The notes under the pieces were generated by a model that made no database searches, was not told where the DNA came from, and saw only the letters and a list, made by a program, of their open reading frames with translations. From Echinometra lucunter (Eukaryota; Echinodermata; Echinoidea; Camarodonta; Echinometridae): a stretch of DNA of 64,000 nt. Both the position numbers and the translations under genes were made by a program. This document shows positions 22,405 through 34,416 of the stretch, piece by piece. Where the stretch lies: positions 19,184,661 to 19,248,660 of the forward strand of contig CM057169.1 of the NCBI GenBank assembly GCA_029962745.1. Direction: 5' to 3'. How positions within the stretch are numbered: position 1 is the first letter of the stretch; the number at the start of each line of letters is the position of its first letter.

Positions 22405-23060
22405 CAGAGTGACCTAACTTCGCGCAGGTCCAAACTTCGCGCACAGGGCCATATCTTAAAAACTAGAAAAGATTGTGAAAAACGTGTAGCACCAATGGAA
22501 AGAGCACCCTAAAATTACCCTGGAAGTTACTTTCCTTTTGAAATTAGAGAGGGAATTTTGAAATTATGAATGAAAAATCGGCAAATTTGGCAGCGTTTTG
22601 CGTTCGTTCTGACAAAAACTGGACTTGTCGACAAGGGTCCAGAATTCCTCTTTTCCAGAGAAGATGTCATCAAAATTGTAAGTAAAATGTGGTATCAAAT
22701 TATTCAGTGGCATTTTGCCTTCCTAGTAATGCAATTATCTGACCTTTTATGGATCTCTATTTTGTATTAATCACTTGAAAACTGGCGTGCGCGAAGTTAG
22801 GTCTCGTTATTTTTGTAACACTTTTCCAGGTCCAGAGCGGTGCGATACGACATCGAATTTTGTGATCGCGATATCTCGGGAATTCTTCGTAAATAACATG
22901 TTCTTCTTGCGCCCATTTGAAATCTAAAACTTTGCTTTGCCTTTGGTGTCATCTAAATCAGAATAATATTTGGTAAAAATTGAGAAATTATGGATCAAAA
23001 ATTGCCTTCATTAAAAAATTAAAATGTGCGCGAACTATGGTCCCCCCATCATACTCTACT
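22405..23060. repeat. Repeat unit with inverted CTTCGCGCA modules
   Basis: GACCTAACTTCGCGCA at about 22410 is exactly inverted as TGCGCGAAGTTAGGTC at about 22789, and a related GTGCGCGAACTATGGTCC follows near 23026. Sequence between is AT-rich with no long frame. This looks like a degraded transposon; its ends are uncertain. Confidence 0.5.
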
Positions 23061-23499
23061 CTAGATGTGGATATTTTCTTATGAAATTATGATTTTGGTA
23101 TGAATAAAGTGTATTTTAGCAGGAGAGGAAGATTAAGGCCGCCGGGTGGCGACTCAATGGTTATTGACGTCTCTAAAGTATCCCGATTTAATTAGATTTA
23201 ACTTTTTACATAGGCTAACAGTAACAGTTAATAGCTTGACACGAGTTCTTATGTGTGGGACCTAGCTGGAGTCATGAGGAAATTAAGTTCAGAACATTGA
23301 GGCCGATTTCAAATTTTCACTTGTGATAAATTGAAATCATATGTTATTAAATTAATTGAAAGATAAACCAAACAAATTTTCCACACACTTACCTACTTTA
23401 AGCATTTATTTCTTCGCTTTTATTTGAGTCGATTTCAATTTTCCCGTCAAAATATATATGGTGTCTCTAAATCTCAAATTAAATTTGCTTCTCTCGATC

Positions 23500-23939
23500 T
23501 CTTTGAATGAGGTCTAGACGGATTTTAGTCAACAAGGACTATGAACAGATGAAGGAAAAAAAAAAAAAAAAAAAAAAGCGCCCGAAAGGGGGGCATCAAT
23601 CCTTTTTTTGTTGGGGCACTTCCTTCGCTATTTTTTTTTTTGGGGGGGGGATATACACCAAAAATTATTTGAGAACCAAAAAAAAAAAAAAAAAAGAAAA
23701 GAAAAAAGAAAAGAAAGGCCCTCAGCATAATTTTTTGCCGGGAGACATATACCCTTTTGTGTCCCCCACCAAAGTTTTTGAGCCTCGAGGGACGTGTCCC
23801 CTGCCCCCCTCCAATGGACGCCCCATCCGATTCTTCTTCTTCTTCCTGCTGAGTGACAGCGATCAACTAACTGATTATTAATTTTCAAAGGAGGTTAGCG
23901 TTGCGCATTTCAGAAATATTTTCATTTGGTGGATGCTTT

Positions 23940-23970
<31 letters not shown>

Positions 23971-23980
23971 GGGGGGGGGG
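23500..23980. repeat. Low-complexity block (poly-A, poly-T, poly-G tracts)
   Basis: Several homopolymer runs near 23550, 23630, 23670 and 23950. The frames across them (Lys- or Phe-rich) are artefacts. Confidence 0.75.
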
Positions 23981-24107
23981 GATAGTAGCGGATCTAGTTT
24001 TTAGTTGTTTATTATGTATAGGCCCTACACATACGATAGCAGAATTAGAGGCATGCAGAAATAGCTTTTACGTTTCAAAATTTGAATGCTCGGACCATTG
24101 GCGTAAA

Positions 24108-24640
24108 TCCTGGGGGATGGGGGATATATCCCCCTCTTTTTACAAGGGGGGAGGGATGGCGTGTACAAATATCCCCCCCCCCCCACTTTTTAAGGAAGAA
24201 ATGATATTCGAATTAATCAGTTAGTAAAACTTTTAATAATCTGTTATAAACAACCATCTCATTTTAGAATTTATATTGGACAATGTGATTGAAAATCAGA
24301 AAAGTGGTTATTTTGGGGCTCACTCGCTTCGCTCACTCGTCATATTTTAGAATTTTTATTTGAAAATGTGATTAAAAACCAGAAAGGTGGTTATTTTTTG
24401 GCTCGCTCGCTCATCATATTTTAGAATTTCTATTTGAAAATGTGACTGAAAACCAGAAAAGTGGTTATTTTTGGCTTGCTCGCTTCGCTTGCTCGCAAAA
24501 TAAAAATAAAAACATGTGTAAGGGGGTCTGTGCGGGTCGGTAAGGGTGTATGTGTTTATACTTAAGAATGAGTTCGACAGAAAAATAAAATCAGCAAAAA
24601 AGTTGATCACCCCCCCCCCCCTCCTCAAAGTGGATTTACG
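24108..24640. repeat. Dispersed repeat with GGGGGATATATCCCCC end and GCTCGCTTCGCT motifs
   Basis: The left part (GGGGGATGGGGGATATATCC) recurs at 61171. From 24262 to 24498 a ~85-bp unit is repeated three times: ATTTTAGAATTT, CAGAAA.GTGGTTATTTT, then GCTCGCTCG/CTTCGCTCACTCG. Similar GCTCGCTTCGCTC strings occur at about 59135, 61388, 62030 and 62404, marking one family. Confidence 0.7.
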
Positions 24641-25910
24641 CCGGTGGCTCGGACGCAGATCAGCTTGCTTAAAAAGAATCCCGTGCCATCGCTGTCAGTA
24701 GATAAATGTACATAAAGTAATTTCATTTCATCCTTTCCTTTGATCTGGGATGCACCGTTTATATTGCGCCTTAAGCGTTCAAACAACGTCCAAACAACGT
24801 CCAAACAAGCCCCAACCGCCTTACATTGTCTTTTTTTTCTACAACGTCATTGAACACCCGGCGATCCGAATTTCTGCCATAATTTTTCGTTTCCTAAGTG
24901 TGAACTTTTGCTTAAATATGTCATGAAATAAATAGAATCTCATATAATTGCATCTCTTTCTGAAAGAAAAAGAAAGTCCAAAGTTAATCAACCAAAGTTG
25001 GTACCGGCATAACCTCAGAATCATCTTTTATTTTCTTCTTTTTCCTTTTTTAAAAACATATAATAAGAGTTTTGATTTTTTTTCAAAAACCGACAGGCCT
25101 GTATTCCTTTTGATGAATTTTAGATAGCTGCAAATGAAGTTGCTAAAATATAAAGAAAGTAATACTGAAGAAAACTTAACACTCTATAGAGCTTGATTCC
25201 ATACTTTGTCCTTGATATTTAATAAATGAGGTATCAAATGAATGCTTTTTTTTGGGGGGGGGGGGCATACAATGGTGGTGTTATTTCAACAATGTTTTAA
25301 AAAAAAGGTCGTTATTGCTTTTTGCAAATCAAACTCTGAATTGTAAACAATTTCCTTGTCCATCCCCTAGAATACATATATTTCGGGGGTTTCATCGATG
25401 TTTCGTACGACTATTTTTATAGCCAAATCGTGCTATTGATTTGATTTATTTATTTTCCTTTTCACAGTATATACAAACAAAATTATGAATTCAATAATCT
25501 CTTTAAGACAAAAGTGAAAATGATGAAAATGACATAAAAATAAAGAATAGAACTATTAAGATACTCATAAATAATGCTGACCAGACTTCATGACAGTGAC
25601 GTCCATGATTTATTCTATTAAAAAAAAAAAAAAACGGGAATGTGTATGAAATTCAAATTTGCCGCATTAACTGTCAAACAGTCTAAAAAGCAAACAAACA
25701 ATACTCCATCAACAATAGTAAAACAAACTTAAGCAAAAAATAAATCAAAGAATTAAAATAAATAACAAAAAAGAACACTCTAAATGAGCAGCATATTCTT
25801 TGACATAAATTACAAATAAACGAAAAAAAAAAAACAACCTGGGCTTTCAAGGGGCATAACATGCATGATATGAAGTTTTTGTCTTGATAATCTATATGGG
25901 GTGTTGCAAG

Positions 25911-26134
25911 GGTAAGTACTATATAGGCACCAATCCTGCAGACGCAAGCTGAACCCTAATCCTAATCCTAACCCTAATCCTAACCCCAACCCTAACCCTA
26001 ACCCTAACCCTAACCCTAACCCTAACCCTAACCCTAATCCTAACCCTAATCCTAATCCTAATCCTAATCCTATGAATATTAAAGAATATATATGAGCTTG
26101 GGTCTGCAGGATTGGTACCTATTTAGTGTTTACC
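25911..26134. mobile_element. Nested MITE carrying telomere-type repeats, 9-bp target duplication
   Basis: The terminal inverted repeats are ~40 bp and imperfect: left GGTAAGTACTATATAGGCAC and right (inverse) GGTAAACACTAAATAGGTAC, both continuing CAATCCTGCAGAC. TGTTGCAAG flanks it on both sides (25902-25910 and 26135-26143). The inner part is (CCCTAA)n with CCTAAT variants. Confidence 0.85.
25955..26074. repeat. Interstitial telomere-like repeats (CCCTAA)n / (CCTAAT)n
   Basis: About 20 hexamers: pure CCCTAA in the middle and CCTAAT variants toward both edges. TTAGGG-type telomeres are usual in echinoderms and vertebrates. Here the tract sits inside a transposon, not at a chromosome end. Confidence 0.92.
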
Positions 26135-26659
26135 TGTTGCAAGAAGGTTGCAATCAATTGCAAATAATTGCTAATTTTGAAACAACCATTCTGATTGGCT
26201 CAGGGTCTGCCCTTTTAAGAAGACATGCATGCAACAATGATTTTGATTGGCCAGTGACAATCAGTTGCAACTTTCAATTGATTGCAACTTTCTTGCAACA
26301 CCCCATAAATGTGTGTAGGCGGGCCTAGGTTTTGAAGGAAGAATAAATTAGTACGGGAACCGACAAGTCAGTTTTTCTTACCCTTTCCATCTATGTTTAC
26401 AATTCGATAAAGCAATTCAAATTGTTCTGAAATCAAATTTAATGTTAAGTGTACAAAAAAAAAAAAAAAAAGAAAATCGAACACTTTTTTTGAAAAACCT
26501 GAGTTTCCAAAACTTGTTGTAAAGTGGAAATATTTAACACAAATAAGAATAATTTCAAATGAATTTCATATATGAAGCCATCCATTATAGGTTTGTACTG
26601 CCTCCCCATTCTTTTGGAATAATATTTTGAGTTTCAATTTACAAGTCATGGTCACTTGC

Positions 26660-26730
26660 AAAACTGGAAATCCAGCCCCCCCCCCCCCCCCCACAAAAAG
26701 AGAGATAGATAGAGAGAGGGAGAGATTAAC
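26660..26730. repeat. Poly-C tract and GA-rich microsatellite
   Basis: A run of C near 26677-26692 is followed by GAGATAGATAGAGAGAGG. No gene signal is seen between 26305 and 27090. Confidence 0.75.
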
Positions 26731-27091
26731 ATATGAAGATTTGTATGGCGATTCACTTTTTATCAGTGCGTTAATCTAAATTAGCAGACTACTACTCAAC
26801 AGCATACTCCAAAACAATTATTCATACATAGAGCAGAATATCAACTACATCAAACACATTCATACAACAGCATGACCATGACAGATCAGTAGACACAAAA
26901 GAAAAATAAAATAAATACAATGTTCCTTTTGATTTGTTGCTTTTTATTACTGTAATTGGTGGTTGAAAGTTCATTCATTTAAGAATCAAAATCTCACATT
27001 TTCTCTCTTTGGAACACATACTGATATACTGACTATATGTTTCTTTTTAAAGTCCGGACATTTTTCAAACTGGAATCTAAACCATATATCA

Positions 27092-27446
27092 GAGGTGTCG
27101 TGGTCTAGTGGATACATCACCAGACTCTGGATCTCGTGGTCCGAGTTCAAGTCCCGCCACGGCACTAATGTCCTTTGGCAAGATATGAACCTACGTTTGC
27201 CACTCTTCACCCAGGTGTTAAGTGGGTACCCGGTAGGTTGCGAAAAAGCATTGTGGTTTGTTCAGTATTGTGTCTGCAAAAGGTGCCTGCCTGGAATGCT
27301 CCCCAGGGAGTGGAGAAGGTGCATACACTGTATGCAGGCAAGCCTGAATACGACGACCAGGGTAGTAATGTTTCTGTAAAGCGCTTAGAGACACTGGAGA
27401 AGTGTATTAGGCCCCATATAAATCCAGTATATTATTATCATTATTA

Positions 27447-27515
<69 letters not shown>
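27092..27515 (+). mobile_element. tRNA-derived SINE ending in (ATT)n
   Basis: The head keeps RNA polymerase III promoter boxes: A box TGGTCTAGTGG (27101-27111) fits TRGYNNARNGG, and B box GAGTTCAAGTCC (27143-27154) fits with one change. GTGTCGTGG and CCACGGCAC, flanking the boxes, still pair as an acceptor-type stem. The body contains AAAGCGCTTAGAGACACTGG and GGCCCCATATAAATCCAGTA, followed by a long ATT tail (27424-27515). Confidence 0.85.
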
Positions 27516-27519
<4 letters not shown>

Positions 27520-29210
27520 ACAGATTATCTTATAGCACTTAACAGAAATAAACAATTTTTCCATGGCAGTTATTTTCTACTGGCACTGTGACATTGCTTT
27601 TCTCCTTCTCATTTTGCAAGTTTTCAGTACACTTTTATTTGGCTTGCTTTCATGAAAAGATATTTCAAGTGTATACAATTCATAATTGTTTTTTTTTTAT
27701 CCATGGCAGAAAACAGATTAGCTTTTATCACCATCCTTTATCATTCTTTCAACAGATAGGGTGACCATAGTAATAATTTGATAGAAGATAATATCTGATA
27801 ATAATTTGCCCTAATACTGTTATGGTATATTCGTATCAAATTTCCAATATATTCCGTGATTCACAATAAGAATGACAATAAAATATAATCTGCTGTTATG
27901 ATACGGAGCGTTGGCTAACATATCCCTGAAAAAAATCTTTCAAATTTTTCTGAAGATTACAATGGATACACTTTTACAAGTGAATGTGATTGTATCTACT
28001 GAGCAGGTCTTGTACAAGTCTCAAAATCAATTTAAAAGGAAAAAAAAAAATGCTTGATTTGTACATACGTGCACAATAATCATACATGTACATGAAAATG
28101 TTTATCTTATAAACAAAGTATAACTGGTATGCCCACAACCCCAAAATACATGTACATGTATTTGATTCTTAAAAAATAATCTAAGGTGAGGAAACAAATA
28201 TTCTGATTGATGCTCAGATTCACATGTTTTCTGTAAAAATGGTAAATCAGCTACTGGCAGTTATTTCAGGAATACTGCTCAACACCCCCCCCCCCCTAAA
28301 AAAAAACAACAACAAAACTTGGGGTTAAATGGGAGAAATATGATTTAAATCACATTTTTCTGAGATGTCTTAAGGATTATACAAAATAATACCAACTGTG
28401 ATATTATAATCATCAAAAGAATTACATGATCATTATGACTACATTCTACAGGAGTATTTAGGAGTATACATGTACATGACAGAAGACATATCATGATGTA
28501 CTTTGTACATATACAATCTCATAAAAAAAGAAGCTTCACATACATAGAGACAAAGAAAATTGTAACAACTTTCAGATCTTTACTCTTAAACTAAACTTTG
28601 GACATTATAATTCAAACTGAGTAGTTGTAAAAAGCAAAACAATAAAATACAATGTACTAACAACATATCCATTGTCAGTTTACACCTTCAACAAAAACAA
28701 ATAAAACAAATTACATTTCTTCACATACAAGATAGTAATGAAAAAGAAAGAGATTTTCCGTTTTTGGTATAATATCATCAGGCACAGAATGAATTATGGA
28801 CAAAGATTATTTGAAAATGTGAAGAAAAAAAAAGGGCCCATCCAGTTACGTGCAGATATATCCTTGTTTGTTTTACTATCTAGAGGTAGCAAATGACAAC
28901 TTTTAGTAGGAATTATTGAAATCTTCAGATGAATTCTATAAGAATATAACATTTACATGTATCTCAAGAAGTTCCGTCACAATATAAAGCTTTATGTTAT
29001 TGATTTTTTAACAGCATGCTCAATACATTTCAGATAATCTGATTTTAATGAAATTTTGCACATACACCCATCAATGAAATGTACATTTACGGCAGTCAAA
29101 ACAATGGTCATTTATAGATTTGTAAATGCACCATAATAAATGTAGATGAATAATTTCCTGCAAGGACACTGTACCTCTAACTGAAACCATTAGGTCAAAT
29201 AAAGACTAAT
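27516..29210. other. Intergenic AT-rich DNA, no gene seen
   Basis: Only homopolymer runs (poly-C at 28286, poly-A at 28040) and scattered ACATGTACATGT strings. Could include distal 3' UTR of PPM1L, which cannot be shown from sequence. Confidence 0.45.
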
Positions 29211-29850
29211 GGCTGAAATTCACAAAGGTGGTTTAGATTTAGAACACAATGTTTGCAGATTTCATGGAATAAGTGCATTTGATTTAGCACGAACACTTAG
29301 AAAGGTCCACTTGTGAATACACGTGTTTGGCATAGGATGCTAAATTTATGCTACTTGCTATGGATAAGATCACTTTTTATTCAAATTAAAACCGTGGTCT
29401 AAACCATAGCAACTAGCTTGAATTTAGCGCCCCATGCAAAAGGGGTCCGCCCACTTGACCGAAGGACCGCGAGACCGAAGGCCCGCGAGGCCAACTTTTC
29501 TCGTATCGTATTTTCTTTCATAAAAAATAATGCGCCATCGGTATAATTATGTCTCCTTTAGCATGTTTAGTCCCCGTTTCCGGATGTCCCACACCTTCAG
29601 TGAAAAACTTTCCGCTGCCCTTCAGAGCGGTGTGACATTATAGATTACAACTTGCTATAGTCGGTCTCGCGGGCCCTCGGTCTCGCCGGCCTTCGGTGAA
29701 GTGGGTTGTCACCATGCAAAATGCACTCGTTCATCATTGGACCTTTCTAAGTGTAGAGTGTATGTGCTAATTCAAGCATATTTGCACAATGAAATCTCCA
29801 TAAACCATGATCTATTAAAAATCTAAACCACTTTTGTGAATTCCGACCAA
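29211..29850. mobile_element. Foldback element with a second foldback nested inside
   Basis: The left arm (GAAATTCACAAAGGTGGTTT ... CACTTAGAAAGGTCCA) pairs with the right arm (TGGACCTTTCTAAGTG ... AAACCACTTTTGTGAATTC). Arms are ~110 bp and imperfect. The centre holds another inverted-repeat unit at 29442-29711. Confidence 0.82.
29442..29711. mobile_element. GC-rich nested inverted-repeat element
   Basis: CCACTTGACCGAAGGACC...CGAGACCGAAGGCCCGCGAG is mirrored by CTCGCGGGCCCTCGGTCTCG...CCTTCGGTGAAGTGG. CCATGCAAAA flanks both sides (29432-29441 and 29712-29721), a plausible 9-10-bp target duplication. Confidence 0.75.
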
Positions 29851-30321
29851 TACAGATATATGTCCCTCAAACCATCAGGTCTAGAGAGAATATTAACCGA
29901 TTCTGAAACAAATTCAGTCTAAGATGCTACAAGTTACAATCGAAAAAAAAAAAAAAAAACACTGATAATCAAACATATCAAAACAATGAAAACGGCTCTT
30001 CATATTCTGGTATAGCTTTGCAATGTAAACTTCATTTTACAAGAGAATGTAAGCATGTTTCTGCATACAAAATAAAAACTGTGCTTAGAACTTAAAAATG
30101 AGTGATACACATAAACAACACCAGTTATTTGGATAAATGAAGAAAGACAAAATAATTCTTTATAAAATAGGCAAGTGAAAGCATATACATTCTTCTGTTT
30201 ATAGGTATGAGTGAATAAATTGAAATGATTGTAAGATATGGAAACAAATGGTTACTCAGAGAAACTACATTCATGATTCAACTCTAGTTTAATATTTTGT
30301 TTCTTACAAAAATGATAGGAA

Positions 30322-30323
<2 letters not shown>

Positions 30324-30373
<50 letters not shown>
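30324..30373. repeat. (AT)n microsatellite
   Basis: Pure AT dinucleotides, about 24 units. The flanks (29851-31602) show no gene. Confidence 0.95.
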
Positions 30374-30382
<9 letters not shown>

Positions 30383-31602
30383 ATGAAATACCATCAAGTA
30401 ATGTGTAATGCTACCGGTAAATGCTGAACATTATACTGTCATATTATCATTCATATGAACATGCATTTCTAAAGAACATGTGCTTTGAGATTGTTTCACA
30501 TCAAAGAACCCTGAGAAATGTCTGTTGTTACAGCAACAGTTTTGATTTAGCAGTAGATTTCATTACATGTAGATTCCAGCTGGTTGTCCTTCGCAGTGAA
30601 ATACTAAACATAGACTTTGCATTCTAAATTGAAAGTCATAAGGGCAAGAATTCCATGGAGGCTTCATCTATAATAATAGTGGGGGAGGGGGGGGGGAACC
30701 AATTCTGAGAGAAAATCTATTTGCTTTGGATGCTGTGTTACCAGTTTGAAGATTAATATACTGGTATATTTGTATTAAATTCCACTGGACAATATTGGTG
30801 TAATCGTATTACAAGACACAGCAAAAACTTTACAGTAAAATTTGTGGTTTCCATTTATGCATGTTGTGCAATTATTTTCCTCTGAAGTGAAAGAGAAAGT
30901 ACCAAGCATGACACCTTGCGGGACCCCATCAAATGGAATGAGATGGCGGCTAAAGGCAAGTGAACAGGTAATTTGGGCAAGAAGCATACTGATTAACACT
31001 AATTATTTTGTTGGCTCTTTATAATGAGGTTCCACTATATTTGCATGAAATGATTTTTTTTAATTTTTTTTTTAGTGTATTAGCACAGATTTTTAAAAAA
31101 GATAATAGGAATATGCATGTATTGTGAAAGTATCAACAAGATTTATGCAAGCAAATGTAAATAAAGTGTAAAGAATGAATTCATCTGTAATAGACATGAG
31201 ACAAAGTCTTACCAACAGGTATATGGCTACAATAGAAGTACAGTCAACTATAGTATCATACAAGACACTAGACACAACCATACACAGTACATTTGGAAAC
31301 ATCACACATTGATGAGAAATACAGGACAAGACAATAAACACACAAGAGTACACTCACAAAAATAAAAATAAAAGTAATGTCAGAAGCAAATATAATGTAG
31401 TACAGAGAGTTGAAACATTCATCTTTGTGGAGCCTCTATTGTGAATGGTACTTTGTGCATTTTCGATTTCGGCACATCAGAGAGCGCCATCATCGTCAGC
31501 CATTCAACTGATCATAAATCAAAAGCTTTATGCATGAATAAATAGAGACTATGAAAATGTACAAGAAAATGAATTTCCCAGGAGCAGATGTTCAAATATC
31601 CT

Positions 31603-31910
31603 GGGGGTGTTTCACAAAGACTAAGATTGAGTAAAATTGCACTTAACTATGGCTGGCCATTCATGCCACTGTTTTCTTTCATCACGGATCTTTCAAAGGA
31701 TTTGCAAATCATGGTCACAAATCTGCAGAATTGACAATTTTTTATAGTTCATTTTAATATGAAGAAAAGCTAAAAATGTAAATTCTTCAATTTTGTGAAA
31801 ATGATTTGCACATCCCTTGAAAGGCCAATGGTGAAAGCAAACAGTGGCATAAGTGGCCTGTCATAGTTAAGAGCGATTTGAGTCAATCTTAGTCTTTGTG
31901 AAACACCCCC
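31603..31910. mobile_element. 308-bp MITE
   Basis: GGGGGTGTTTCACAAAGACT and AGTCTTTGTGAAACACCCCC are exact inverses. The inverted repeat continues (AAGATTGAGT/ACTCAATCTT, one mismatch) and the central half also pairs around GATTTGCAAATC / GATTTGCACATC. Confidence 0.85.
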
Positions 31911-33378
31911 CTTCTCTATCCACCTTTCAACATACAGATTAATTTTTTACAAGGTTTCGGTTTTACCAGTTTCCTACATGTTACTGAAAATGCACAGATA
32001 ATTTAAGTTCATCCTGAATACAACATCAAGTTGTGAACTAAAACAAAAGATATTGTGATACCAACAAGAAAACTGGATGGATTTCTTTGTTAATAATGTT
32101 TCACTCATAGCAAAAGCGAGAGGGAAAAACAGTTTAAGTGCCAGCCTAACAGTAAACTATCGAACTTGAATACCTCAAACACAATATATATACTGGTATT
32201 TATCAAAGTCTTGGTGACTGTTAAACAAATACAGTGTAGATTTATATTTGAAAATGATAACATGCAAATATTGACTGCTTTGAGGGGCATGGTTGTTAAA
32301 ATAAACACCAAGGTGATCTTGAAACTGAACTGTGACCGTGAAGAGCATAGTGCAGTTTTAAGATAACCTACAGAAGCTTTAGTTCTAATGGTGACAAGCA
32401 AAAATGCAAAATAAGCACTTAATATTTGTTTTATTTACCTTATCTTGAGTATGGATTCCCAGAGGGACATTTCAACAAAATATGTTTGTCGAAATGTATC
32501 CAATAGAATGAAAACTTCCGAAACTAATAGTAGTGCATGTATCTCACTGCAAGGGTCTCACTTGGCATATCCATTGTCAACATCATGCAAATCTGTTGCA
32601 TCACTACATGGTACTTGCCAAGTAGAAATACATGTATGCCCAGTCAATATTTTTCGCTACACTGCCCAGCAGTCTGAAGTGAATTTCATGCCTGAAGATT
32701 TGACCAATCAGAGGCCTAGAATCTCTTCATGCAGGATATACATATATATTAGAAACTAACTTCAATACAGAATAGAAGCAATATCTGGTGACAGGAAGAA
32801 GCATGCATTTAAACCATCTTAACACAGGCACACCAGTAGCACATTTCTTGTTCTCAAAAGATACATTGTACATGTACAGTGTACAAGGAATGAATCATAA
32901 ATGAAGAAGTACTCTCAAAAGTAACAATATTTGAGAACAAATGTAATTGTATTGCAAATTACACGTGGGAGTGTAAAAAATCAATGGCATGAATCTTATT
33001 CAAAAAAGTTACAAAGTGAATTTATCTTTGGAAAAATAGCAATAATAATATATTTGCAACCACTTCCTCATTCGCACAGCAAAACTGATTTCTAAACAAT
33101 CCCACGTGCTCGGCTACAAGAAAATTAGCTGTTACGGATGCGAAGTTACTTCATTTCTGCTGATATCTTCCTGACGGCCACACAAATTTGTGAAAAATTT
33201 CTACTTCCAAATGTAAGTTTCACCACATCACATGTTGCACAGAGAATGTGTAGAAATACCTATGATTCACTCTGTGACAAAGTTGTCCCTATGTGACTAT
33301 TTGGTGCTGACCTAGATGTATCAACTGCTGACTAGACTGTTCCTAATCAAAAGTGATTCATCTACCTAAAGTCTCAAA
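31911..33378. other. Gene-free AT-rich stretch
   Basis: No exon, RNA gene or clear element. Frames present have no start context, splice sites or recognisable motifs. ACATTGTACATGTACAGTGTACA near 32860 is a short palindromic run. Confidence 0.4.
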
Positions 33379-33828
33379 GGGTGTGTTTATTGAGGGTAAC
33401 AGGGGGCTGATACGCGACCCAAGTTCCGAACTAGCTTACCCGTTACCCTTGATAAACAGGATGGCAACTTGATTACCGAACTAGCGTACCGGACTTGAAT
33501 TCCGCAAAAAAGGGGATTTGATTACCCACTGAACGAGATCGGCGACTCAAGTTGTGGCAATAACCACAACGCGACTTCGGTGGTGTTTCGTTTGGGAACT
33601 TTGGACTCCTATTTCCGGATGAGATAAAAAGTAATAAGCCTGCCAGATTTGACCTTCACTGCCGGGTCATCTTGCAGCTGGGCATGGGCTTGAGGGTTTC
33701 AGGAACTCAGATCGCGACGATAAACACAACATCCAGAGAGACTACCCATTGTGAGCGCGATTTGTGTTTGCGACTCAATTACCCATTTCTAATTTCTAGA
33801 AATCAAGTTCCCTCAACAGACACACCTA
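33379..33828. mobile_element. Probable ~450-bp inverted-repeat element
   Basis: GGTGTGTTTATTGAGGG at the left is matched by the inverse of CCCTCAACAGACACACC at the right, with two mismatches. GATTACCC / GGGTAAT and AACTAGC(T/G)TACC motifs recur internally. Confidence 0.65.
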
Positions 33829-34416
33829 AAGAATCCAATAAGCTTAGTGAATGCCCAGCTAAAAAGCCATCAAGAGTAATAGTTCTGAATCAGAAGATCA
33901 TGATTGACGCAAAATCTTTTCCCCCTTATTGCACTTTTTCTTAAATTGCTTGGCATGTGTTTTTTTTGTATGCCTGTACAGGTTTTTGTCATAAGGTGAT
34001 GGATACTAGTAGATGTATTGCAAGTGAGTTCACCACATGAAGTGAATTCCAAATTTCAACTATGGACCGAATGCTAACCTGGACCCCGATCTTTACCCAA
34101 CCATACATGTATATTCTACAGAAACCCTAACCCTCCCCCTTTAATCTTTGGCAGTTGAAGTCTGGTGGAAGTGTCATCAGAGCAACTCACAGGTTGCAAC
34201 TAATAAAGGCTCAAATACATGTACAATACAAAAATTATTCACAATATTCTTCATCTGCATGATTAGCTTTCTAAAATAGTTACAGTAAAAAAAAAATGGA
34301 AAAAAATGAGTACACACAATACAAGGAATGAAATGAAAACAAATTAATAATTTACATTCCAAGGAAAAATATATAAATTAAATGGACAAGCAAATAAAAA
34401 CATGTTTCTGGACAGG
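33829..34416 (-). other. PPM1L 3' UTR / downstream flank
   Basis: AT-rich sequence directly after the PPM1L stop codon on the minus strand. Part must be 3' UTR; no polyadenylation site could be chosen with confidence. Confidence 0.4.

Larger units (their letters stand above)
25898..26304. mobile_element. GGGGTGTTGCAA-family MITE, copy 1, split by a nested insertion
   Basis: The ends are GGGGTGTTGCAAG and CTTGCAACACCCC. Internal sequence (ACCATTCTGATTGGCTCAGG, GCATGCAACAATGATT) is nearly the same as the intact copy at 50639-50811. A 224-bp element is inserted 13 bp from the left end. Without it the element would be about 170 bp. Confidence 0.88.

Noticed and set aside
23507..23881. Lys- and Phe-rich frames
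   Set aside because: Generated by poly-A and poly-T runs.
25955..26074. True telomere or chromosome end
   Set aside because: The CCCTAA array is only ~120 bp, has unique DNA on both sides and lies inside a transposon with a target duplication.
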